A DNA stretch of 64,000 nt, from positions 1 through 64,000 of the forward strand of contig CAIUAN010000058.1 of NCBI GenBank assembly GCA_903897145.1, given 5' to 3'. The DNA is from an uncultured Bacteroidia bacterium. GTDB taxonomy: Bacteria > Bacteroidota > Bacteroidia > Bacteroidales > Prolixibacteraceae. The translations under genes were made by a program, and so were the position numbers. Positions 54,528-63,364 of the stretch are shown piece by piece. Numbering within the stretch: the stretch's first letter is position 1; each line of letters opens with the position of its first letter. The notes beneath the pieces are model-generated. The model did not search any database, was not told the origin of the DNA, and saw only the letters and a list, made by a program, of their open reading frames with translations.

Positions 54528-55670
54528 ATGAGTCGAAGAAATTTTATAAAAGTAAGTGGGCTATTAGCGGGGTCATTAGCCTTTCCAGTTATAGATTCAG
54601 TAAATGCAGCTAATGGTTCGAAAAAGAGGCATGCACAAGGTAAATCAATTCTGAAGTTGAGATTCAAACCCTACGAACTGCAATTAAAGCACGTATTTAC
54701 CATTGCCACTAGTTCTAGAACGACCACTCCGGTGATGCTGGTTGAAATAGAATACGACGGAATTATTGGTTATGGCGAGGCAAGTATGCCTCCTTATCTT
54801 GGAGAGAGTCATAAATCGGTGACAGAGTTTCTCAATAAGGTTGATCTATCGGCTTTTCATGATCCATTTGAGCTGGAGACTATTATTGCTTATATCGATA
54901 GTCTAGACAAGGGTAATTATGCTGCAAAGGCCTCGGTCGATATTGCTTTACATGATTTAGTTGGCAAGATATTGCAAAAGCCATGGCATAAGCTCTGGGG
55001 GCTCGATGCGACTAAAACGCCAAACACTAGTTTTACTATTGGAATAGATACTCCTGAAGTTGTGAAGCAGAAAGTGGGAGAGGCTTCTGAGTTTAAAATC
55101 TTAAAGGTTAAATTGGGTCGTGAGACAGATAAAGAGATGATTCAAGCGATTCGGTCTATGACTGATGTCCCCATTTGTGTCGATGTAAATCAAGGATGGA
55201 AAGATCGCAATATGGCGCTGGATATGATCCATTGGTTGGCTGAGAGAGGTGTTGTTTTTGTTGAACAACCCATGAGTAAATATGCTATTGACGATATGGC
55301 TTGGTTAACCGAGCATAGTCCGCTACCTACTATGGCGGATGAAGCAGTTCAGACTATCTATGATGTTCTAGCAACTCATAAAGTGTATTCGGGTATAAAC
55401 ATCAAGCTGATGAAGTGTGGTGGCATGCGAAATGCTCATAAGATGGCCAATATGGCCAAAACGATGGGAATGAAGGTAATGGTTGGGTGCATGACTGAAA
55501 CCTCTTGTGCAATCTCAGCTGCGGCACAATTAGCACCATTGGCAGATTGGGCAGATTTAGATGGTAATCTTTTGATCAATAATGATCTTTATGATGGCAT
55601 GACCATTGTAAATGGAAAGGTTACACTGAATGATTTACCAGGAATCGGCATTCAACTTAAAAAAGCCTAA
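54528..55670 (+). CDS. L-Ala-D/L-Glu (dipeptide) epimerase with twin-arginine-type leader
   Basis: This 380-residue enolase-superfamily enzyme has the amino end SRRNFIKVSGLLAGSLAF, which fits the Tat consensus SRRxFLK and ends in a hydrophobic stretch, so export is predicted. Muconate-lactonising-type active site: KVK (Lys193, Lys195), metal ligands Asp219 (VDVNQGW), Glu246 (VEQP) and Asp271 (MADEA), and Lys293 in NIKLMK. The DxD specificity loop near the carboxy end reads DLDGNLL. The family epimerises the L-Ala-D-Glu released by YkfC to L-Ala-L-Glu. It is last in the plus-strand arm. Confidence 0.9.
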   Translation: MSRRNFIKVSGLLAGSLAFPVIDSVNAANGSKKRHAQGKSILKLRFKPYELQLKHVFTIATSSRTTTPVMLVEIEYDGIIGYGEASMPPYLGESHKSVTEFLNKVDLSAFHDPFELETIIAYIDSLDKGNYAAKASVDIALHDLVGKILQKPWHKLWGLDATKTPNTSFTIGIDTPEVVKQKVGEASEFKILKVKLGRETDKEMIQAIRSMTDVPICVDVNQGWKDRNMALDMIHWLAERGVVFVEQPMSKYAIDDMAWLTEHSPLPTMADEAVQTIYDVLATHKVYSGINIKLMKCGGMRNAHKMANMAKTMGMKVMVGCMTETSCAISAAAQLAPLADWADLDGNLLINNDLYDGMTIVNGKVTLNDLPGIGIQLKKA

Positions 55671-55759
55671 GTTGAAAATGTTTTATTTGATTAACTTTTT
55701 GATTTATATATAATTAAATCTACTTGTTTAATTATTTTATTTATTGTGATTGAGTTTAT

Positions 55760-56416
55760 TTAATGAATATAATTAGTGGACGGTAAAGTAAAATACTTCA
55801 ATTTTTCAGGATCGTCTTTGAGATTGTCTGAAGCATAGGAATGTATTTTTTCCATTAAACTAAACAGTTCCTTAATATTCTGTTTGTAAGTATTAGTATG
55901 CTCCTGAGCTCTTTTCATCTCTCGCAGCAATTCGTCGTGAACTTGATTGATCTTATTCGATAGACTAAGAATACCCTCAAGCGTGCAATCGGGACAATTC
56001 GCAGCGACTAAATATTTATTTCGTTCATGAATGATCGCTATTGTTCTCTCAAGCAGACTTCTCATTTCGGCATGATCCTGCTTAATACGCTCCATCTCAA
56101 CATATCCATATTGTTCTGATAGTTCAGAATCATAGGGGAATGCTTTTTGAAGATAAAAACGGAACACAATTAAATAGGCCCGCGCTTGATCCGTTAATTC
56201 TTCTAAAGACACGAGATAAGATTGCGTTTTCTGTGCTGAATCTTGAATTTTATGCTGAGATTGAACCTCATAAAACAACGCTTTAAATCGATAGATAAAA
56301 GCCTCATCAAGCGGCATGACATTGTCAGCACTTCGTAAGTACTTTTCCTTAAGGTGTTTTTTAAATCCGAAGGCAATATTCAGTATTTCCTGATCGGGGT
56401 AGCTTGAGATATTCAT
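55760..56416 (-). CDS. helical protein of unknown function
   Basis: This 218-residue, probably cytoplasmic protein is almost all alpha-helical, with long charged coiled-coil-like stretches (about residues 80-115 and 155-200). It contains one paired cysteine motif (ANCPDCT, CxxC) at about 140. I do not recognise a family. There is no signal peptide. It is a lone minus-strand gene convergent with the epimerase. Confidence 0.6.
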   Translation of the reverse strand: MNISSYPDQEILNIAFGFKKHLKEKYLRSADNVMPLDEAFIYRFKALFYEVQSQHKIQDSAQKTQSYLVSLEELTDQARAYLIVFRFYLQKAFPYDSELSEQYGYVEMERIKQDHAEMRSLLERTIAIIHERNKYLVAANCPDCTLEGILSLSNKINQVHDELLREMKRAQEHTNTYKQNIKELFSLMEKIHSYASDNLKDDPEKLKYFTLPSTNYIH

Positions 56417-56717
56417 GGCCTATCAAATTAAAGATTTAGAATCATAATTATTCTTATTTCCTCCCATCCAATATTCGCGCTTTAAAGCTCTTAGCGAGAC
56501 TCTGACTGCTATGTTAAATAGCATTATTCTAATTATTTCTAAACTATGTTACATGCACTCTTGATATGAGTTGTATAAATATACACCCAAATTAGGTGGA
56601 TTATTCAGCCTTTCGCATTATTTTTCTAAAATAATTTTGTTACCCTGTCATAAGCTATTCTAGGAGGGGCTCTTCGGGTAAGCTTGAGATGGTGATGGTT
56701 TGTAGTGGGCTATAAGC
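56417..56717. other. 300-bp gap without a gene
   Basis: The gap between the helical protein gene and the TonB-like gene (both minus strand) holds no credible open frame. A short palindrome GTATA-AA-TATAC lies at 56573-56584. It presumably contains the promoter of the helical protein gene. Confidence 0.5.
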
Positions 56718-57626
56718 CTATTGCAAGATAAAATGATAAGTAATGGACCCTTTCTGGAAAGCTGGTGCGTTTGGATCTGAATTAAATGAGGCTGCTAAGG
56801 CTGCTTTTTTGGCTGCTTCTAGTAAGTCTGCATCAGCAGTATTGGATCCTCTTACACCAGGTATGGCTTTGGTAACTTTCCCATATTTATCTACAGTAAC
56901 TTCAACCACAACAATTCCAGCTTCATTGCCAGGAAAAGATGGTTTAGGTAATGAACGCGCATTGCGCCCCGATAGATTATAGGAGATCCCTTTTCCGTCG
57001 CCACTACCTAAGCCATATTGATTAGCTCCAGGTGTTCCATTTGCACTTCCTTGGTTTCCTCCGCCATAGGTATTTCCTTGCCCCGTGCTTTTAGAACCAT
57101 TATCCGTTTTCCCCCCTCCAAAGGCATTTTTTGCTTTTGAATTGATGGCTCCAATTTTTTTTGCTTGTTCTTGCTTTACTCGGTTCTCTTCTGCCTCTTT
57201 CTGCTCCCTAGCAATCGCTTCTTCCCTGACTTGCCTAAGTTCAAGCTCTTTCTGTTTCTCTGCCTCTTTGATTTTTAGGTTTTTCTCCTTGGCCATCTTT
57301 TTTTTATTTATGGCTACCGTTTTTTCAAATTCTTGAGTTATGATATCTTCTTCCTCTTTCTCTTTACTTCTGGAAGGAGAATGTGCTTTAGAGGCCGATT
57401 TAGCAATGGGTGTTGCTTTTAAAGCCACCACTTCAGGTGCCTGAGCTGCTGAAGGCTCTTCTAGTCCTAGGCCGGTGGGCGAATTTCCAAAATCAACAAG
57501 GAATCCTTCTTCTTGAGGGGGAGTAGAAGGAATTTTAAAGAACATGTATAACAGCCAAAACAATAGACCAGCATGAAAAAACACGGTGGCTAACAATCCT
57601 TTTTTTTGACTTTTTGTAATATTCAT
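56718..57626 (-). CDS. TonB/TolA-type energy transducer
   Basis: This 302-residue protein has one membrane helix near the start (about residues 9-30, LLATVFFHAGLLFWLLYMFF, with a His as in TonB). A long charged Lys/Glu helix follows (about 85-165), then a Gly/Asn-rich linker (about 168-212), then a TonB_C-like domain with SLPKPSFPGNEAGIVVVEVTVDKYG and GSITYHFILQ. It spans the periplasm to drive outer-membrane transporters. It begins 17 bp after the tamB-like stop on the same strand, so the two envelope genes are co-transcribed. ExbB/ExbD are not visible. Confidence 0.8.
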   Translation of the reverse strand: MNITKSQKKGLLATVFFHAGLLFWLLYMFFKIPSTPPQEEGFLVDFGNSPTGLGLEEPSAAQAPEVVALKATPIAKSASKAHSPSRSKEKEEEDIITQEFEKTVAINKKKMAKEKNLKIKEAEKQKELELRQVREEAIAREQKEAEENRVKQEQAKKIGAINSKAKNAFGGGKTDNGSKSTGQGNTYGGGNQGSANGTPGANQYGLGSGDGKGISYNLSGRNARSLPKPSFPGNEAGIVVVEVTVDKYGKVTKAIPGVRGSNTADADLLEAAKKAALAASFNSDPNAPAFQKGSITYHFILQ

Positions 57627-57643
57627 ATTTCGAAGGAAAGCTT

Positions 57644-60600
57644 TTATTTTTTGTACGTTGAATCAAATCTTAATGGAATTTTTACTTTGCTCTTTTTAGA
57701 TCGATAATGATCAAAAAGATCGCTTAAGGTGTCAAATTCCTCCTTGAATGATAATCCGATCCCTTGTTTGTAAAGTGAGGTATCATAAATTAAATCATCA
57801 TTTGCTCTATTATATGCTTTCAGTTGAAGCTTTCCAGACTTGTTTAGTTTCACGAAGACTTCGACCTGACCTACCACAGGATTGGTTGCATTGGATTGAA
57901 GGTTGCTATTGTTTCCAATGTTCCCATTTATGGTTACCCTGTCATTTAAAATCTGAGTGCTCAACGCTAATTCCATCTGATTGGCATTAACCTGGTCACC
58001 AGGTCTATAATTGAATCCGATATCAAAATCATTGCTGATTTGAGATAGCCAGTTTGAAAGTTGATTGGATAAGATATCCGATGTTGTGGATCCAACCACG
58101 GTGGCAGTACTCGATTGAAAATCTTGTCTTCCTCTTAGGTATTCCGGTGTGAAAAACTGTCCCATCACCATTAATGATACCATTTGTCTGTTTATATCGT
58201 CCTGAGTACTTATAAACTGTTGAAGTTCATCTTTCGTTCGCTCATCGGCAGTGGGGAAGATAATATCAAACTTAACAGCTGGGTTAAGTAGCTTTTTTGA
58301 AAGATTAATCTTGCACTGCACAGGTATTCGTCGCGAGTTATCGTTTTGATTGTAGTTGAGCAGAAGGTAGTTGATAGGTGCTTTCAGGGTATAAAGGGCA
58401 TCAAGATCAACCGTAGCGCCATAAGGATCTCCATTCCAGGAGATTACTCCACCCGGATTGATATGGAACTTACGAACTAAAACGTTCTGAAGCGTAAACA
58501 TATAGTCGCCCTTATCGATCTTATAATCTCCATACATTAAGAAATTACCATCCTTATCATATTTGAAATTTAAATCTCCAGAGCCATATCCACTAATCGC
58601 ATCTCCAACTGTTGAACGGAAGATCATCTGAACCTTTGCATCTGGTGTAGCTGTAAGATCAAGATCAACTTCCAAGGTGCCACTTGGTGCAACTGGTTGG
58701 ACCGGTTTTCTATTTTGCATTAACGTGTCTGAACTCACAAATCGGATGAAATCATAGTTATTAACCGATTCTGGATTTTCAATTGGAACGTTTAATAGTG
58801 TACCCGGCCTAGTCGCAAGAGAGATGTCTAGTTTGATGCTAGCCACCCGACCGGTGATCTTGATTCCACCTGCAGCGTGCCCTAAGCCATAAAAGTAGTT
58901 GTTATCGCTCGTGGAAGTGTTTAAAACTAAGAGATTATCTGTTGTGGCTGACATATTGTATCGCATATGATTAAACAGATTATGCGTAATATACCCATTG
59001 AATCGTGCCTTATTTTTTTCAGGATCTAAAACCAGCACATTTTTGAACAAGATTGAGTCTCCAGAAAAGCGGACTGTATCACTAAGCGAATAGATAACTT
59101 TGGTGTAGTCAATCCCAATTTTAGTATTGGTTACAGCAACTTTACCATTGAATTTAGGATCTGCTAATTTGCCAACTATGTTTACTTGTCCATTTCCTAT
59201 CCCTTCAACTTTATTGGCAAAACTGCCTAAGATTGGAAGCAATGTTTCGAGGGGATAATCACTAAACGAGGCATGATAACTTATGCTGTCACCATTGGGT
59301 TGATAATACCCTTTAAGATCAAATCCGGCCTTGGAATTCTTAACCAATTTTAAAGAGGTGTTTAGCTTCTTTTTCTCTTGATCCCAGCTGTTATCAAGGA
59401 TAATGTCACCAAAGTTTTTTTCCAGATAAGTGAAATCAGAAACTTGCATCTTGCTGGTCAGGAATAGGGAATTATAGGGGTCTGCAATTGAAGTCGTTCC
59501 GTTTAGTTCGCCGAATATTCCAACCTCTTCCCCGAGCAAAAGGTCTATGTTGCTGAGTTTAACTTTTGAAAATTCTACATTTATTTTGTCTGCAGAATTA
59601 TTCGCTACTTTACCAAATATTCTAAATTTCTCTTGGTTGTGATGAATGCTGAAATTATCAATTGAAACAGAGGTTGTATCCATATATAGGTGACTTTTCT
59701 CGATCATCCACAAGGAATCAGCAATATAAATCTTGGATGGATTAAGGTAAAAATCAGCTGTGTTATTACCCGCTTTATTTTTTGCAAATATCCCCATTAC
59801 ATCGATTTTGCCAGAGTAGGTAGGAAGGGCAGTATTGTTCCAGCTAACAGTGGTTTTAAGACTGTCGTGTGCCAAAGTATTGTTGATCGAAAAATTCTCT
59901 ACAGAGAGTGATCCTCCTATTAAAGCTTCTTTTGAACCAACTCTGAATACCCAATTGTTGGCCATGTTGTGGGAGTTGATTGTAAGACCTTTAAGTTGAT
60001 GATTGTTGAATAGCACCTCATTTATTGCACCATTTAAGTTGAAGATTTTCTTCTCTGAATCGATATTGCCAGAGAGTATCAAGGGCGATTTAATGGTTAG
60101 ACCGGGAACAAAGAAACTGCCAAGTTCTTCCGCTTTTTTAATTTTTAGCTCATACTTAAAAGAATTTTTTCCTGTTGAACTGCGCTTTGAAAACGGTAGT
60201 CTGGCAGATGGTAGAAAATATTTCAAGTAATCTCTAAAGGTAAGATCAAATTCGCCAAACAAATATTTGCCATCTATGGTCAGATCTGCGATATCAGATC
60301 GAAGTGTGATGTTGTTTTTTTTGCTGTTGTTGGTTGTGTTAAAGGTGAGTTTCTCGAAATTAAGAAGTTTATCTGCCCTTTGGAATTTAAATTGCTGTAG
60401 ACTTATTTTTCCATTTAAATCATCAAAATTATTCCCACTGAAATCAGCATTTAGCTTCAACGAAAGATTTGATAATTTCTGATTTTCATCAATACCAAGA
60501 ATGGCAAGGTTGGCTTTTTCGATCGTAGAGGTAAAATTGAATTCAGGGATTTTCCCAGCTAAATCAGCCTTTCCTGCAAAAGTCATTTTTAAGTTGTTGT

Positions 60601-62179
60601 CTTTTATATTCAAATCACCCTCAAAGCTCCGATTCTGCGCTTTCCCATTGATATAGATGGAGTCAACTCTGTAATGATTGAAATACAGACTGTCTATATT
60701 GCCAGATATTAACGCATTGTATTTTTTATCTGCTGAACGAGATCCATTAACTTTGATTTGCAAGGATACTTCACCTAGAGGATCATAATCAATAAGTTTA
60801 CCAGCCTTAAACGATTTTGTTTTTAGAATTCCTTGGAAATCTATAGCTCCTGAGACTTTTGGTCGAATAGAGATGTCTGTTGTTAGGCGCCCCAAGCTTC
60901 CATCGACTGTGCCATATGCTACAAAATCAGAAGGAAATCCACTGAAATTACCATGGTATTTTAGGTTTACTCCGTGCTGTAATTCAGTAGGTATTTTGAT
61001 ATGCTTTGAAGGGTAGTTGTCTGGCATTTGAATTTTCGCCAGGTCGTTAAAGTTAAGGGTGTTGTTATAAATCTTAAAATAAATAAACGTGTTCTCCCAG
61101 TTGGGAAGTCCACTGAGTTCTAAGTCGGCATTTAGCTGAGTCTCTTTTCCTATTTGTAAATTTATATTTTTAAATCTCAGATTGCTTAACGTTCCCTTGG
61201 CTTCACCAGAAAATTGAATCTGCTCATTCATGCCCCAGATATCAGGAATCAAATAAGCTAAATCCCCTAATGAAATAGTTGATTTGTTGAAGGTGCTTTC
61301 AATTTCATAAAGATTGGCTAACGATTGATTTTGCTGGCGACTTAAAGAATCATTCGCTATTAATTTATTCTTTCTGAATTTTAAGTTCGGAGCTTCAATC
61401 GTTGAATTATTGAGTTTTAAGTTTAACTGATCGACCTCTAATTGTGTTGATGATAACTTGCCATTGAAGCTTAATTCCTTTATCGTTAGACCTGATTTTT
61501 CACTTAAGGAGGCTTTCGCTATTTCAAATTTCGTTAGGCTATCTTTATTCGTTATGTTTTTTATGCTTAACAGGTGGATGTTAAATTCTAAATCCTTAAA
61601 GTTCAGCCCATTTATTAGGGTGTCTTGTGCTGTTAGTTCTTTATATTTAAATTGTGAATTTGTTATGTTTAGACTATGGAAAGTTACATTCCACGAATTG
61701 ACTGATTTCGATTTTTTAGTCGTTGAGTCAGATAGAAAATTATAGTTGAACTCTTTGGCTGTTTTTGAGATGCGTATTTTGGAGTCTTCAAGGTTGATAT
61801 CTCCAAAATGAACTCTTTTTTTCAAAAGGTCTAAACTGTCAATGTTTAAACTTAATTGGCCAATGTTACATAAGGTATCTTTATGCTGGTCTTCAATGAT
61901 TACTTTTTCAAGGATAATCGAATTAAACAGTGATATATTAACACCTTGAACAGTTATTTTCGTCTTGTATGTATCTGAGAGCTGAGTTGCAAACCATTGG
62001 GCAATAGTTGTTTGCACTCTCTTGGAGCGAAAAGTCACATACGCTCCACCTAATAAAGTTGTGAGGCAAACGATGAGAATTAGTGCTATTTTAACCCTTT
62101 TTTTGATACTTTTGTAGCTTAAATTTGAAGAGTCTACCAATGGGTTATCCCTTCTGTTTTGATTTTTTAAAAATAGCAC
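57644..62179 (-). CDS. TamB-like (DUF490) translocation/assembly protein
   Basis: This very large protein (1511 residues) has one membrane anchor near the start (about 29-48, KIALILIVCLTTLLGGAYV). Repetitive beta sequence follows throughout and ends in the DUF490/TamB domain, with ISWNGDPYGATVDLDALY, FDIIFPTADERT and QMELALSTQ. TamB family proteins span the periplasm and are implicated in phospholipid delivery to the outer membrane or in assembly of outer-membrane proteins. Length is on the long side compared with E. coli TamB (1259). The gene is divergent from tsaD and co-directional with the TonB-like gene. Confidence 0.88.
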   Translation of the reverse strand: MLFLKNQNRRDNPLVDSSNLSYKSIKKRVKIALILIVCLTTLLGGAYVTFRSKRVQTTIAQWFATQLSDTYKTKITVQGVNISLFNSIILEKVIIEDQHKDTLCNIGQLSLNIDSLDLLKKRVHFGDINLEDSKIRISKTAKEFNYNFLSDSTTKKSKSVNSWNVTFHSLNITNSQFKYKELTAQDTLINGLNFKDLEFNIHLLSIKNITNKDSLTKFEIAKASLSEKSGLTIKELSFNGKLSSTQLEVDQLNLKLNNSTIEAPNLKFRKNKLIANDSLSRQQNQSLANLYEIESTFNKSTISLGDLAYLIPDIWGMNEQIQFSGEAKGTLSNLRFKNINLQIGKETQLNADLELSGLPNWENTFIYFKIYNNTLNFNDLAKIQMPDNYPSKHIKIPTELQHGVNLKYHGNFSGFPSDFVAYGTVDGSLGRLTTDISIRPKVSGAIDFQGILKTKSFKAGKLIDYDPLGEVSLQIKVNGSRSADKKYNALISGNIDSLYFNHYRVDSIYINGKAQNRSFEGDLNIKDNNLKMTFAGKADLAGKIPEFNFTSTIEKANLAILGIDENQKLSNLSLKLNADFSGNNFDDLNGKISLQQFKFQRADKLLNFEKLTFNTTNNSKKNNITLRSDIADLTIDGKYLFGEFDLTFRDYLKYFLPSARLPFSKRSSTGKNSFKYELKIKKAEELGSFFVPGLTIKSPLILSGNIDSEKKIFNLNGAINEVLFNNHQLKGLTINSHNMANNWVFRVGSKEALIGGSLSVENFSINNTLAHDSLKTTVSWNNTALPTYSGKIDVMGIFAKNKAGNNTADFYLNPSKIYIADSLWMIEKSHLYMDTTSVSIDNFSIHHNQEKFRIFGKVANNSADKINVEFSKVKLSNIDLLLGEEVGIFGELNGTTSIADPYNSLFLTSKMQVSDFTYLEKNFGDIILDNSWDQEKKKLNTSLKLVKNSKAGFDLKGYYQPNGDSISYHASFSDYPLETLLPILGSFANKVEGIGNGQVNIVGKLADPKFNGKVAVTNTKIGIDYTKVIYSLSDTVRFSGDSILFKNVLVLDPEKNKARFNGYITHNLFNHMRYNMSATTDNLLVLNTSTSDNNYFYGLGHAAGGIKITGRVASIKLDISLATRPGTLLNVPIENPESVNNYDFIRFVSSDTLMQNRKPVQPVAPSGTLEVDLDLTATPDAKVQMIFRSTVGDAISGYGSGDLNFKYDKDGNFLMYGDYKIDKGDYMFTLQNVLVRKFHINPGGVISWNGDPYGATVDLDALYTLKAPINYLLLNYNQNDNSRRIPVQCKINLSKKLLNPAVKFDIIFPTADERTKDELQQFISTQDDINRQMVSLMVMGQFFTPEYLRGRQDFQSSTATVVGSTTSDILSNQLSNWLSQISNDFDIGFNYRPGDQVNANQMELALSTQILNDRVTINGNIGNNSNLQSNATNPVVGQVEVFVKLNKSGKLQLKAYNRANDDLIYDTSLYKQGIGLSFKEEFDTLSDLFDHYRSKKSKVKIPLRFDSTYKK

Positions 62180-62238
62180 TTTTAAAGTGTAAGCGAAAGA
62201 GAATTAGGGATAAAGTGGTTAAAGAATATTAATAAATA

Positions 62239-63276
62239 ATGACTAGTAAAGATAAACCCATCCTAATATTAGGAATTGAATCGTCTTGTGACGATACTGC
62301 AGCCGCTATCATTTCTAACGATCTAATTTTAAGCAACGAAGTTTCAGGTCAATCTATTCATATGGCTTATGGAGGAGTGGTTCCAGAGTTGGCGTCACGG
62401 GCTCATCAACAAAATATTATACCCGTTGTTGATTTGGCCATTAAAAAGGCCGGTGTGAAAGTTGAAGATATCTCGGCAGTCGCGTTTACAAGAGGACCTG
62501 GGTTGTTAGGCTCTTTGCTTGTAGGGACTTCATTTGCAAAGGGTTTTGCCTTGTCTCGAAATATTCCACTTATTGAAGTTAACCATTTGCAAGGTCATGT
62601 CTTAGCTCATTTTATAAAGGAACCAGAGATAGAAAAGAAGAATCCATCCTTCCCATTTATATGTCTGCTCGTCTCTGGAGGTAATTCTCAGATTATTGTG
62701 GTGCGTGACTATCTCGACATGGATGTTATTGGTCAGACTATTGATGATGCGGCAGGGGAGGCGTTTGATAAATGCGCCAAAGTTATGGGCCTACCTTATC
62801 CAGGTGGTCCACTAATTGATAAACTGGCCAAAGAAGGAAACCCGAAGGCTTTTGTCTTTTCAAAACCATCTGTTCCGGGTTATGACTATAGTTTCAGTGG
62901 TCTTAAAACTTCGTTTCTCTATTTTATTCGCGACCAGATGAAGGTGAACCCTAATTTTATTGAAGAGAATAAGGCCGATATCTGTGCCTCTTTGCAAGAG
63001 ATTATCATTGAAGTTTTGATGACGAAGCTAGTTAAAGCCGCAAAAGAGACAGGTATTCGCACGGTCTCTGTGGCTGGAGGTGTTTCAGCTAATTCAGGTT
63101 TGAGAAATGCATTGCTAGCTATGGCTCAGATACATGGATGGGAGATGCATATTCTACCATTTAAATTTACAACTGATAATGCTGCTATGATCGCAATTAC
63201 GGGTTATTATAAATTTCTGAAAGGGGAGTTTGCTACGCAAGATCTAGCTCCGTACTCTAGAGTGACGATGAAATAG
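62239..63276 (+). CDS. tsaD: tRNA N6-threonylcarbamoyladenosine synthase TsaD
   Basis: TsaD transfers the threonylcarbamoyl group to A37 of ANN-decoding tRNAs with TsaB and TsaE. The 345 residues show the ASKHA fold: ILGIESSCDDTAAA, the metal motif EVNHLQGHVLAH with His116 and His120, and FICLLVSGGNSQI, then DDAAGEAFDKCAK and SVAGGVSANSGLR. The carboxy end contains the Asp in FTTDNAAMIA. The gene is divergent from the tamB-like gene and ends near a strong palindrome. The identification is certain. Confidence 0.98.
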   Translation: MTSKDKPILILGIESSCDDTAAAIISNDLILSNEVSGQSIHMAYGGVVPELASRAHQQNIIPVVDLAIKKAGVKVEDISAVAFTRGPGLLGSLLVGTSFAKGFALSRNIPLIEVNHLQGHVLAHFIKEPEIEKKNPSFPFICLLVSGGNSQIIVVRDYLDMDVIGQTIDDAAGEAFDKCAKVMGLPYPGGPLIDKLAKEGNPKAFVFSKPSVPGYDYSFSGLKTSFLYFIRDQMKVNPNFIEENKADICASLQEIIIEVLMTKLVKAAKETGIRTVSVAGGVSANSGLRNALLAMAQIHGWEMHILPFKFTTDNAAMIAITGYYKFLKGEFATQDLAPYSRVTMK

Positions 63277-63309
63277 TTTCAGTAGCTGAATACTAAAGTT
63301 ATTACCAAT

Positions 63310-63345
63310 TTAAAAGGGAGAAAAGTTAACTTTTCTCCCTTTTAA
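63310..63345. terminator. bidirectional terminator between tsaD and glyA
   Basis: A 36-base perfect palindrome (arms 63310-63327 and 63328-63345, core AAAAGGGAGAAAAGTT) lies between the two convergent genes. The arms begin with A-tracts that become T-tracts on the other strand, as expected for a terminator serving both directions. Confidence 0.9.
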
Positions 63346-63364
63346 ATTTTTTATCTTATTGTAA

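Noticed and set aside
54528-55670. Muconate cycloisomerase or o-succinylbenzoate synthase
   Set aside because: KVK/D-E-D/K pattern is shared by all of these, but the position just after a YkfC-like gene makes dipeptide epimerase much more likely.
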